DNA from: Duganella aceris
GTDB lineage: Bacteria; Pseudomonadota; Gammaproteobacteria; Burkholderiales; Burkholderiaceae_D
Assembly (NCBI RefSeq): GCF_011090165.1
Contig: NZ_JAADJT010000016.1
Location: forward strand, 51,620-115,619
DNA: 64,000 nucleotides
Direction of reading: 5' to 3'
Shown here: positions 54,306 to 63,103 of the stretch, one piece after another
Numbering within the stretch: the first letter of the stretch is position 1
How the letters are laid out: every line of letters begins with the position of its first letter
The notes under the pieces: model-generated
Databases searched by the model: none
The model's input: the letters and a program-made list of their open reading frames with translations, nothing else
Told to the model about the DNA's origin: nothing
Made by a program: the position numbers and the translations under genes

Positions 54306-55265
54306 TTGAAATTCAAATCCAGGCTCCTCTACCCGGCTGTTTTGATTTTTGCGATATGGTGCGGCGCGGTATTTCGCGCCGATTTGGCCCAATTGTCCTG
54401 GAGCGCCATCTGGGCGACGCGCTATGCGGTGCTGCTGGCGGCGGCGCTGTCGCTGTTGAATTATCTCGGCCGCGCCTGGCGCTGGGACGTCTACCTGAAA
54501 GCCTTGGGCTTCCATCTGGCATCGCGCTACGTCGTGCTGACCTTCGCGGCCGGGTTCGCATTCACGCTTTCACCCGGCAAGGTGGGCGAAATGGCGCGGG
54601 CCCGCTATTACCAGCGTGACCATGCTATGCCTCTGTCGGTCACCGCTGCCGCGTTTTTCATCGAGCGTCTGATGGACGTGCTGGCCATGGCCTGTCTGGC
54701 GCTGCTGGGCCTGGCGGCGGCCAGCAACTTCAATTGGCTGCTGGCCGCCGCCGCAGTGATGCTGCTGGGTCTGCTGGTGCTTGCGCGCGCGCCGTGGTAC
54801 GCCTGGCAACAGCGTTTCAGCGCCGGTTCGGGCGAACACGGCGGCGCATTGCGCCGGGCGCTGGACAGCGCCCTGAAGACGCTGGTCAGCGCCCGGGTGC
54901 TGTTGCGCCCCCGGCTGGCGTTGGGCGCCTTCGCGCTCGGCTTGCTGAGCTGGGGCCTGGAGGGCGTCGGACTGTGGCTGCTGGCCCAGCAACTGGCGCC
55001 GTCGGTCGAGCTGCATCTGGCCACCGCCATCGGCATTTATGCGATCGCCATCATCGCCGGCGCGCTGTCCTTCCTGCCCGGCGGGCTGGGCGGCACCGAG
55101 GTGGTGATGGCGGCCCTGTTGGGCGCCCAAGGCGTGACGCCGGCCAGCGCCATCATGATCACCCTGGTTTGCCGCGTCGTGACGCTGTGGCTCGCCGTCG
55201 CCATCGGTTGGCTGGCGGTGGCCGCGCTGCGCCAGCCTGCCGTTCCCAATTTTAAAGAAGCCTGA
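54306..55265 (+). CDS. Flippase-like/LPG-synthase TM-domain membrane protein
   Basis: A 319-residue protein with about 8 membrane segments and motifs SPGKVGEMARARYY and FLPGGLGGTEVV that mark the lysylphosphatidylglycerol-synthase TM/AglD-like family. Members act in lipid or lipid-linked sugar transfer across membranes. The start is the TTG at 54306, because AAGGAG stands 7 bp upstream; earlier ATGs at 54255 and 54264 have no ribosome-binding site. It is the first gene of a five-gene operon and could flip the arabinosyl lipid (inference). Confidence 0.8.
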   Translation: MKFKSRLLYPAVLIFAIWCGAVFRADLAQLSWSAIWATRYAVLLAAALSLLNYLGRAWRWDVYLKALGFHLASRYVVLTFAAGFAFTLSPGKVGEMARARYYQRDHAMPLSVTAAAFFIERLMDVLAMACLALLGLAAASNFNWLLAAAAVMLLGLLVLARAPWYAWQQRFSAGSGEHGGALRRALDSALKTLVSARVLLRPRLALGAFALGLLSWGLEGVGLWLLAQQLAPSVELHLATAIGIYAIAIIAGALSFLPGGLGGTEVVMAALLGAQGVTPASAIMITLVCRVVTLWLAVAIGWLAVAALRQPAVPNFKEA

Positions 55266-55266
55266 T

Positions 55267-56712
55267 ATGAGCAGTGCCGCCGCCCACCTCGCCGACGCGC
55301 CCGCCGCCCTGTGCATCGACCTCGACGGCACCTTGATCCACAGCGACCTGCTGCTGGAATCGATGCTGCTGCTGATTAAACGCAATCCGCTGTACCTGTT
55401 CTGCCTGCCGTTTTGGCTGCTCAAAGGCAAAGCCGGCTTGAAGGCGGAAATCGCCAAGCGGGTCGCGCTCAATCCCGCCGCCCTGCCCTACAACACCGAG
55501 TTCCTGCAATGGGCCACCGAGCAAAAGGCGGCCGGTCGTTCGCTGTGGCTGTGCACCGCGTCCAATCATCGCCTGGCCGACGCGGTCGCGGCCCACTGCG
55601 CGCTGTTCGACGGTGTGGTCGCCAGTTCCGACACGTTGAACATGTCCGGCAGCAACAAGGCGCGCCAGCTGGCGGCGCAGTTCGGCGCGCGGCGCTTCGA
55701 CTATTGCGGCAATCATAAGATCGATCTTCAGGTGTGGCGCCTTAGCAAAGGCGCGGTCGTGGTCAACGGCAGCGCCGGCCTGCAGCGCAAAGCGGCGCGC
55801 CAGACAGCAGTGCTGGCGTCCTTCCCAGGCCGTCAGCGCCGTCTGCGCGCCACCATCAAGGCACTGCGCCCGCACCAATGGGTTAAGAACGTGCTGTTGT
55901 TCATACCAATGGCGGCGGCGCACATCCTCACCTCACCAGGGGCGCTGGTGGCCGGCCTGTTGGCGTTCCTGTCGTTCGGCCTGGCCGCCTCGTCGGTTTA
56001 CCTGCTGAACGACATGCTCGACCTGGAGGCCGACCGCGCCCATCCCAAAAAACGTTTCCGTCCCTTCGCCGCCGGCGATGTCTCGCTGTTGGTCGGCATG
56101 GCGTTGACTCCGCTGCTGCTGCTGGCCTCGCTGGCGCTGACCTTGTTGCTGCCGGTGGAATTCCGCCTGGTGCTGATCGGCTATTACGTCATGACGCTGG
56201 CCTATTCGTTCGGGCTGAAGCGCATCGTCATGGTCGACACCATGGTGCTGGCCGGCCTGTACACCATCCGCATCGTGGCTGGCGCCAGCGCGGTCGACGT
56301 GCCGCTGTCGTTCTGGCTGCTGCTGTTCTCGATTTTCCTGTTCCTCAGCCTGGCGCTGGTCAAGCGCTATGCCGAGCTGGACGGCAACAAGCGGCGCGGC
56401 AAGCTGTCGGCGGCGGGACGCGGTTATCTGGTCGAAGACCTGAGCCTGCTCTACAGCATGGGCGTGGCGGCGGGCTTCTTATGCGTGCTGGTGCTGGCCC
56501 TGTATATCAACAGTCCCGAGGTGACGTTACTATACCGCCACCCGCGCATGATCTGGCCCTTGTGCCTGCTGCTGCTGTACTGGATCAGCCGGGTCTGGAT
56601 GGTGACGCATCGCGGCGATATGCATGACGATCCAGTGGTGTTTGCGTTGAAAGATCCAATCAGCATATTGGTGGGCGCGCTGTGCGCGGCCACCGTGCTG
56701 TCCGCCGTTTGA
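55267..56712 (+). CDS. HAD phosphatase-UbiA prenyltransferase fusion (DPPR synthase-like)
   Basis: A 481-residue fusion. Residues 12-185 are a HAD phosphatase (CIDLDGT with D18 and D20; TASN; GNHKIDLQ). Residues 195-480 are a UbiA-family membrane domain with RPHQWVKNVLLFIP, NDMLDLEADRAHPKKRFRP (N248, D249, D252, D256) and YSFGLKR. The RPHQWVKN and HPKKRxRP patterns are those of DPPR synthases such as mycobacterial UbiA. These couple PRPP to polyprenyl phosphate; the HAD domain would remove the 5-phosphate to give polyprenyl-phosphoribose. It is 1 bp from its upstream neighbour. Confidence 0.88.
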   Translation: MSSAAAHLADAPAALCIDLDGTLIHSDLLLESMLLLIKRNPLYLFCLPFWLLKGKAGLKAEIAKRVALNPAALPYNTEFLQWATEQKAAGRSLWLCTASNHRLADAVAAHCALFDGVVASSDTLNMSGSNKARQLAAQFGARRFDYCGNHKIDLQVWRLSKGAVVVNGSAGLQRKAARQTAVLASFPGRQRRLRATIKALRPHQWVKNVLLFIPMAAAHILTSPGALVAGLLAFLSFGLAASSVYLLNDMLDLEADRAHPKKRFRPFAAGDVSLLVGMALTPLLLLASLALTLLLPVEFRLVLIGYYVMTLAYSFGLKRIVMVDTMVLAGLYTIRIVAGASAVDVPLSFWLLLFSIFLFLSLALVKRYAELDGNKRRGKLSAAGRGYLVEDLSLLYSMGVAAGFLCVLVLALYINSPEVTLLYRHPRMIWPLCLLLLYWISRVWMVTHRGDMHDDPVVFALKDPISILVGALCAATVLSAV

Positions 56713-56713
56713 T

Positions 56714-58027
56714 ATGGCGGAGGCATTGATCACCTCGTGGGGCCGCGTGCTGCGCGCCCGCCATCCGGTCCTGAGCATGGCCGGCCGCCACGCGGCGCTG
56801 CCGGCGCTGCCGGAGGGCAGTCCGCACCTGCTGGCCTTCGGCAATGGCCGCAGCTACGGCGACAGCTGCCTCAACATCGGCGGCAGCCTGCTGGCCATGC
56901 GCCAGCTCGACCGCATGATCAGCTTCGATCCGGCCACCGGCGTGCTGGCCTGCGAAAGCGGGGTGCTGCTGGACCAGATCCTGCAACTGGCGGTGCCGCA
57001 GGGCTGGTTCCTGCCGGTCACCCCGGGCACGCGCTTCGTCACGGTCGGCGGCGCCATCGCCAATGACGTGCACGGCAAAAACCATCACCGCAACGGCACC
57101 TTCGGCCGCCACGTGCAATGCTTCGAGTTATTGCGCAGCAGCGGCGAGCGGCTGCTGTGCTCGCCGACCGAACAGGCCGGCCTGTTCGCCGCCACCATCG
57201 GCGGGCTGGGGTTGACCGGCGTGGTGAGCTGGGCCCGGCTGCAGCTGCAGCGCATCGCCAGCCCGTGGATCCACAACGAAACCATCCGCTTCCGCTCGCT
57301 CGACGAATTCTTCGCGCTGTGCCTGGCCTCGGACCGCGACTATGAATACACGGTCGCCTGGATCGATTGCACCAGCGGCGGCAAGCAGCTGGGACGCGGC
57401 CTGTTCATGCGCGGCAACCATGCGCCGGCCGCCGCCGCGCCGGCCGCGCACCGCCTGCGCGTCCGCCGCTTCCCCTTCGTGCCGCCGGTGTCGCTGGTCA
57501 ACCGGCCGTCGCTGCTGGCCTTCAACGCGCTGTACTACCACCGCCAGCTCGGCGAGCGGCGCCACAGCGTCGAGCACTACACCAAGTTCTTCTATCCGCT
57601 GGACGGCATGCTGGACTGGAACAAGATGTACGGCCCGCGCGGCTTCTATCAATATCAATGCGTGATCCCGCTGCCGCAAGGCCAGGCGGCGACGGCCGAG
57701 CTGCTGCGCGCCATCGCCGACAGCGGGCTGGGTTCCTTCCTGGCGGTGCTCAAGCTGTGCGGCGACCTGCCGTCGCCGGGCATGCTGTCGTTCCCGCGCA
57801 GCGGCGTCAGCCTGGCGCTGGACTTCCCCAATGCCGGCCCGCGCCTGCACGCGCTGTTCGAGCGGCTGGACGCCATCGTCGGCGCCGCCGGCGGCCGCTT
57901 GTACCCGGCCAAGGATGGCCGCATGTCCGGCGCCATGTTCCGCGACGGCTATCCGGCCTGGCAACCCTTCCTCGACCACATCGACCCCGGATGCTCATCG
58001 AGCTTCTGGCGCCGCGTGATGGCATAA
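56714..58027 (+). CDS. DprE1-like FAD-dependent oxidoreductase
   Basis: A 437-residue VAO/PCMH-type flavoprotein: GNGRSYGDSCLN (residues 43-54), PGTRFVTVGGAIANDVHGKNHH (105-125), GLGLTGVVSWA and, near the C-terminus, PAKDGRMSG (Lys400). The HGKNHH and AKDxR elements match DprE1 of mycobacteria, the oxidase that turns decaprenylphosphoryl-ribose into the 2-keto intermediate. The reading frame is 1 bp after the UbiA gene. No mycolic-acid context exists here, so this is a Gram-negative version for D-arabinofuranose formation. Confidence 0.87.
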   Translation: MAEALITSWGRVLRARHPVLSMAGRHAALPALPEGSPHLLAFGNGRSYGDSCLNIGGSLLAMRQLDRMISFDPATGVLACESGVLLDQILQLAVPQGWFLPVTPGTRFVTVGGAIANDVHGKNHHRNGTFGRHVQCFELLRSSGERLLCSPTEQAGLFAATIGGLGLTGVVSWARLQLQRIASPWIHNETIRFRSLDEFFALCLASDRDYEYTVAWIDCTSGGKQLGRGLFMRGNHAPAAAAPAAHRLRVRRFPFVPPVSLVNRPSLLAFNALYYHRQLGERRHSVEHYTKFFYPLDGMLDWNKMYGPRGFYQYQCVIPLPQGQAATAELLRAIADSGLGSFLAVLKLCGDLPSPGMLSFPRSGVSLALDFPNAGPRLHALFERLDAIVGAAGGRLYPAKDGRMSGAMFRDGYPAWQPFLDHIDPGCSSSFWRRVMA

Positions 58028-58050
58028 ATTTTTTGAAAGCCTTGACCACC

Positions 58051-58791
58051 GTGAAAAAAATCCTGATCGTCGGCGCCGCGTCCGCCATCGCCGAAGCCAC
58101 CGCCCGCCGTTTCGCGCTGGCCGGCGACCACTTGTTCCTGGTCGGACGCAAGCCCGAGCCACTCGAGGCGGTGGCCGCCGATCTGCGCACGCGCGGCGCG
58201 CCGGCGGTCCACACCTACGTCATGGACGCGAACGATTTCGACGCCCATCCCGCGATGCTGGATGCGGCCGAGCGCGCGCTGGGCGGCCTGGACACGGCGC
58301 TGCTGGCGCACGGCACCTTGTCGGATCAGCCCGCCTGCGAGCGCGACGTGGCGCTGGCCATGAGCGAGATCCGCACCAACGCGCTGTCGTCGATCAGCCT
58401 GATGACCCACCTGGCCAACCGCTTCGAGCTGCAGCGCCACGGCACCATCGCTGTGATCTCTTCGGTGGCGGGCGATCGCGGCCGGCAGAGCAACTATGTC
58501 TACGGCAGCGCCAAGGCGATGCTGACCGCGTTCGCCTCCGGGTTGCGCCAGCGGCTGTTCAAATCCGGGGTCGCGGTGCTGACCATCAAGCCCGGCTTCG
58601 TCGCCACCGCCATGACGGCCCATTTGTCGCTGCCGGCCAAGCTGACCGCCAGTCCCGATGCGGTGGCGTCCGACATCGTGCGCGCCATCGACCAGCGCAA
58701 GGATGTCATCTACACCCTGTGGTTCTGGCGCGTCATCATGGGCATCATTTGCGCCTTGCCCGAGGCCCTGTTCAAGAAAACCAAAATCTGA
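58051..58791 (+). CDS. DprE2-like short-chain reductase
   Basis: A 246-residue SDR: KKILIVGAASAIAEATARRFA (a GxxxAIA variant of the glycine motif, as in DprE2), AHGTLSDQ, catalytic Ser in ISSVAGDRGRQSNYVYGSAK (YGSAK = YxxxK), KPGFVATAMTA. The C-terminus has a hydrophobic stretch (WRVIMGIICALP). DprE2 reduces the keto intermediate to decaprenylphosphoryl-arabinose. The start is uncertain: GTG at 58051 fits best, TTG at 58042 or 58033 are possible. Confidence 0.83.
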   Translation: MKKILIVGAASAIAEATARRFALAGDHLFLVGRKPEPLEAVAADLRTRGAPAVHTYVMDANDFDAHPAMLDAAERALGGLDTALLAHGTLSDQPACERDVALAMSEIRTNALSSISLMTHLANRFELQRHGTIAVISSVAGDRGRQSNYVYGSAKAMLTAFASGLRQRLFKSGVAVLTIKPGFVATAMTAHLSLPAKLTASPDAVASDIVRAIDQRKDVIYTLWFWRVIMGIICALPEALFKKTKI

Positions 58792-58810
58792 TCTCCTCCA
58801 AGGACGCGCC

Positions 58811-60184
58811 ATGAAGATCCCCGCCCTGCTTTCCCCCTTGCGCCGCTTGCGGCGCGGCCAGCAAGCCATCATCTTGCTGATGTGTGTACTCTTTCTCTTC
58901 CTGGCGGCGCTGGCTGGCGGCACCTACAGGATGAACAACGGCGACGGCTGGCGGACCCTGCGCGTGGCGGCGGTGGACGATCAGAACAGCTATCAAAAGA
59001 TGCGTCCCTATCCGCAGTCTTTTCTTTTTTTGCCGTTGGCGCGGGTCAAGCCCACCGACTTGGTCCCGGTCAGCTCCGCTGCGGCCATTACGGAAACGGC
59101 GGCGCTGGTGCAACGTGGCCTGGGTTTTGAGCGCTACAACACGCTGTGGGTATGCTGGTTTTACCTGGCGCTTTACCTGAGCGGCATCACGGCCATGCTG
59201 CTAAGCGGACGCAAGCTGATCGGCGGCGTACTGCTGGTGCTGTTGGTTAATCCGTATATCTTGTCGTACTTTAATTCTCCGTTTGAAGACAGCCTGCTGA
59301 TCGCTCTGATCCCCTTGCTGACCTTTTTCGCGTTCGAAAGGAATGTGCTGGCGCATCATGCCAACCAGTGGCTGGGCTTGCTCATCACCGCCAGCAAGGT
59401 GCAGTTTCTGCCGTTTTTCCTGATCGGCTTGAGACGCAGGGCATGGCGCCGCAACGTCATCGTCATGCTGGTCGGTATGCTGTGCATCGCCGCGCTGCTG
59501 TTCAAGAACAGCAAATTTTCGTCGGCGAACCGCTACAACCGCTATTTCAACGGGCTGGCGTACAGCATGGCGTCGGTGTCGTCATGGGACGCCCGCGATT
59601 TCGACGCCCGCCGCGCGCTGGCCCCGGCCATGGTCCGCGCCGATGCGCTCCGGCTGCCGGCGCAGGCTGCGCCTTACTGGGGCACGTCCTACTGGCCGAC
59701 CGGAGATGCCTTGCCCGCCGCGCAGCAGATCGAGCTGGCGCCCAATTTGCGTAGATGGTATTGGTCGACCGTTTTCGACAATCCGCGATATGCCCATCGC
59801 GTCGTCACGGAACCAATACTCACGGCGTTCAAGGCCGACTATCGGATGAACTACATCTTCGGTTCGTCGTTGCCGGCGGCGGCGCTGGCGCCGCACGCAC
59901 AGCTGATGCGACACTTGGGCGCGCTGTCGTTGATCGCCACGCTGTGTAGCCTGGCGTTGGCGCTGTATGGCAGGCAGCTGCGCTTCACGATCTATAACCT
60001 GTTCCTGCTCGGCTATCCCATACTGGTTGTTTATGGCGACGGGTATTATGAGCTGGAAAAGCATCTATTCCCAACCACCCTGCTGGGGCTGGTTTTTCCG
60101 CTGGCGCATCTGCTGCGCGCCGTGCCGTCGCGCCGGGCAGACACGGCAACGGCACGGGCCGATATCGCTGCGGCGGGCGGATAG
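58811..60184 (+). CDS. Membrane glycosyltransferase candidate (GT-C-like)
   Basis: A 457-residue protein with about 10 membrane segments. The first periplasmic loop after segment 1 has VAAVDDQNSY (Asp56-Asp57), like the DD/ED motif of GT-C enzymes that use lipid-phosphate sugars. A large loop (about 240-370) lies between segments. It follows DprE2 by 19 bp with AAGGA ribosome-binding site. Context suggests an arabinofuranosyltransferase using the lipid donor of the operon. No close family is recognised, so function is inferred. Confidence 0.6.
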   Translation: MKIPALLSPLRRLRRGQQAIILLMCVLFLFLAALAGGTYRMNNGDGWRTLRVAAVDDQNSYQKMRPYPQSFLFLPLARVKPTDLVPVSSAAAITETAALVQRGLGFERYNTLWVCWFYLALYLSGITAMLLSGRKLIGGVLLVLLVNPYILSYFNSPFEDSLLIALIPLLTFFAFERNVLAHHANQWLGLLITASKVQFLPFFLIGLRRRAWRRNVIVMLVGMLCIAALLFKNSKFSSANRYNRYFNGLAYSMASVSSWDARDFDARRALAPAMVRADALRLPAQAAPYWGTSYWPTGDALPAAQQIELAPNLRRWYWSTVFDNPRYAHRVVTEPILTAFKADYRMNYIFGSSLPAAALAPHAQLMRHLGALSLIATLCSLALALYGRQLRFTIYNLFLLGYPILVVYGDGYYELEKHLFPTTLLGLVFPLAHLLRAVPSRRADTATARADIAAAGG

Positions 60185-60188
60185 TCTT

Positions 60189-60577
60189 TCACGGCACGAT
60201 CGCGGTGACCTCGATCTCCACCCGCGCCCGGTCCTCGATCAGCGCCACCACCTGCACCGCCGTCATCGCCGGATAATGCGGGCCGATGAGTTCGCGGTAG
60301 GCGGCGCCGATCTCCTTGTACGCCGCCACGTACTCCCGCTTGTCGAGCACATACCAGGTCATGCGCACGATGTGTTCCGGGCGCGCGTCGGCCTCGGCCA
60401 GCACTTCGACGATGTTGTGCAGCGCCTGCCGCACCTGGCCGGCGAAGTCGTCGGTGTGGAACACGCCCTGCCCGTCCCAGCCTATCATGCCGCTGACGCA
60501 GACCGTGCGGCCGGTGGCGGCGACGCCGTTGGAGTAGCCACGCGGCCGCGCCCAGCCGGGCGGTTGGAGAAAGTCCA

Positions 60578-60581
<4 letters not shown>
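60189..60581 (-). CDS. RidA-family enamine/imine deaminase-like protein
   Basis: A 130-residue YjgF/YER057c/UK114 protein with GYSNGVAATGRTVCVSGMIGWDGQG, QVRQALHNIVEVLAEA, PEHIVRMTWYVLD and an arginine in RARVEIEVTAIVP. These small trimeric enzymes hydrolyse reactive enamines or imines. Here the gene overlaps the acyl-CoA dehydrogenase stop (ATGA), so it probably acts on a product of that pathway. Confidence 0.92.
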
Positions 60582-61737
<1,156 letters not shown>

Positions 61738-61738
<1 letters not shown>

Positions 61739-62592
61739 CAGTCGCCCTCGAATTCCGGTTTTTGCCTGGCGACAAAGGCGTGATAGGCGCGATGGAAGTC
61801 GTTGGTCGCCATGCAGATCGCCTGCGCCTGCGCTTCCGCTTCGATGGCTTCGTCGACGCCCATGTTCCACTCCTGCTGCAGCATCTTCTTGGTCATGCCG
61901 TGGGCGAAGGTCGGGCCGCTGGCCAGGCTTTGCGCGAAGTCGTTGGCCGCGTCCAGCAGGGCTTCCGGTTCCTGCAGGCTGTTGAAGAAGCCCCAGCGTT
62001 CGGCCTCGGCGCCGGACATCGAGCGGCCGGTGTATAGCAGCTCGGCGGCGCGGCCATGGCCGATCACGCGCGGCAGCAAGGCGCAGGCGCCCATATCGCA
62101 GCCGGCCAGGCCGACGCGGGTGAACAGGAAGGCGGTCTTGCTGCGCGCGGTGCCGAGGCGGATGTCGGACGCCAGCGCCAGGATCGCGCCGGCGCCGGCG
62201 CAGATGCCGTCCACCGCCGCGACGATCGGCTGCGGGCAGGCACGGATCGCCTTCACCAGATCGCCGGTCATGCGGGTGAAGGCCAGCAGGCCGGGCATGT
62301 CCAGCTTGGTCAGCGGGCCGATGATGTCGTGCACGTCGCCGCCGGAGCAGAAGTTTTCGCCGGCGCCGGTGATGACCACCGCTTTCACGTCGTCCGCGTA
62401 GGCCAGCGCGCGGAACAGGTCGCGCAGTTCGGCGTAGGAGTCGAAGGTGAGCGGGTTCTTGCGCTCGGGGCGGTTCAGCGTCAGCGTGGCGACGCCGCCG
62501 CTGACTTCAAACAGAAAATGACTGGCCTGGTAGCCGGCCAGCGCGGCGCGGTTGCCTGGCAGTCGTTGCGCTTCGCCGGGAAGGTATCGCAT
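61738..62592 (-). CDS. Enoyl-CoA hydratase/isomerase family protein
   Basis: A 284-residue crotonase-fold enzyme. VATLTLNRPERKNPLT, ITGAGENFCSGGDV (oxyanion hole), IVAAVDGICAGAGAILALASDIRL and FTRVGLAGCDMGACALLPRVIG are present. Compared with standard EchA, the second catalytic Glu position reads Gly-Cys-Asp, so the reaction may be a variant. It hydrates or isomerises a CoA thioester in the same operon. It begins 10 bp after the MarR gene. Confidence 0.9.
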
Positions 62593-62602
62593 GGTGGGCT
62601 CC

Positions 62603-63094
62603 TTATTTTTCGTCCGACGCGTTCAGGTGCTGCTTCATCTGCGACAGCAGTTCGATCATCTTGCCCTTGTCGGTGCTGGACAGGTCTTGCAGCAGTTCGG
62701 CGATCCAGCCTTCGTGTTCGGCGGCCATGGTGGCGAAGGCCTTGCGGCCGGCCGGCGTGAGCTTGACGCTGTAGGCGCGGCCGTCCTTGGGGTCGGGTAC
62801 GCGCACCACCAGCTTTTCCTGCTCCAGCTGGTCGGTGATGCCGGTGATGTTGCCGCCGGTGACCATCATCCGTTTCGACAGTTCGCCCATGCGCAGCCCT
62901 TGCGGGTAGCGCTCCAGTTGCGCCATCAGGTCGAAGCGCGGCAGCGTGATGCCGAAGCTGGCGCGCAGGCGGCTGCGGATTTCGTTTTCGATCTTGACGG
63001 TGCACGACAGCATGCGCAGCCACAGTTTGAGCGACTGGTGGTGGTCTTGCGTCAGGCGGCTGGACAGGTCCAGGTTTTCTTCTTCCTCTTGCAT
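62603..63094 (-). CDS. MarR-family regulator
   Basis: A 163-residue winged-helix protein. IRSRLRASFGITLPRFDLMAQLERY, LRMGELSKRMMVTGGNITGITDQLEQEKLVVRVPDPKDGRAYSVKLTPAGR is the classical MarR wing. It probably represses or senses an acyl-CoA or aromatic ligand to control this operon, in which it is itself embedded. Regulatory target is inference. Confidence 0.92.
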   Translation of the reverse strand: MQEEEENLDLSSRLTQDHHQSLKLWLRMLSCTVKIENEIRSRLRASFGITLPRFDLMAQLERYPQGLRMGELSKRMMVTGGNITGITDQLEQEKLVVRVPDPKDGRAYSVKLTPAGRKAFATMAAEHEGWIAELLQDLSSTDKGKMIELLSQMKQHLNASDEK

Positions 63095-63103
63095 GGTTTC
63101 CTC

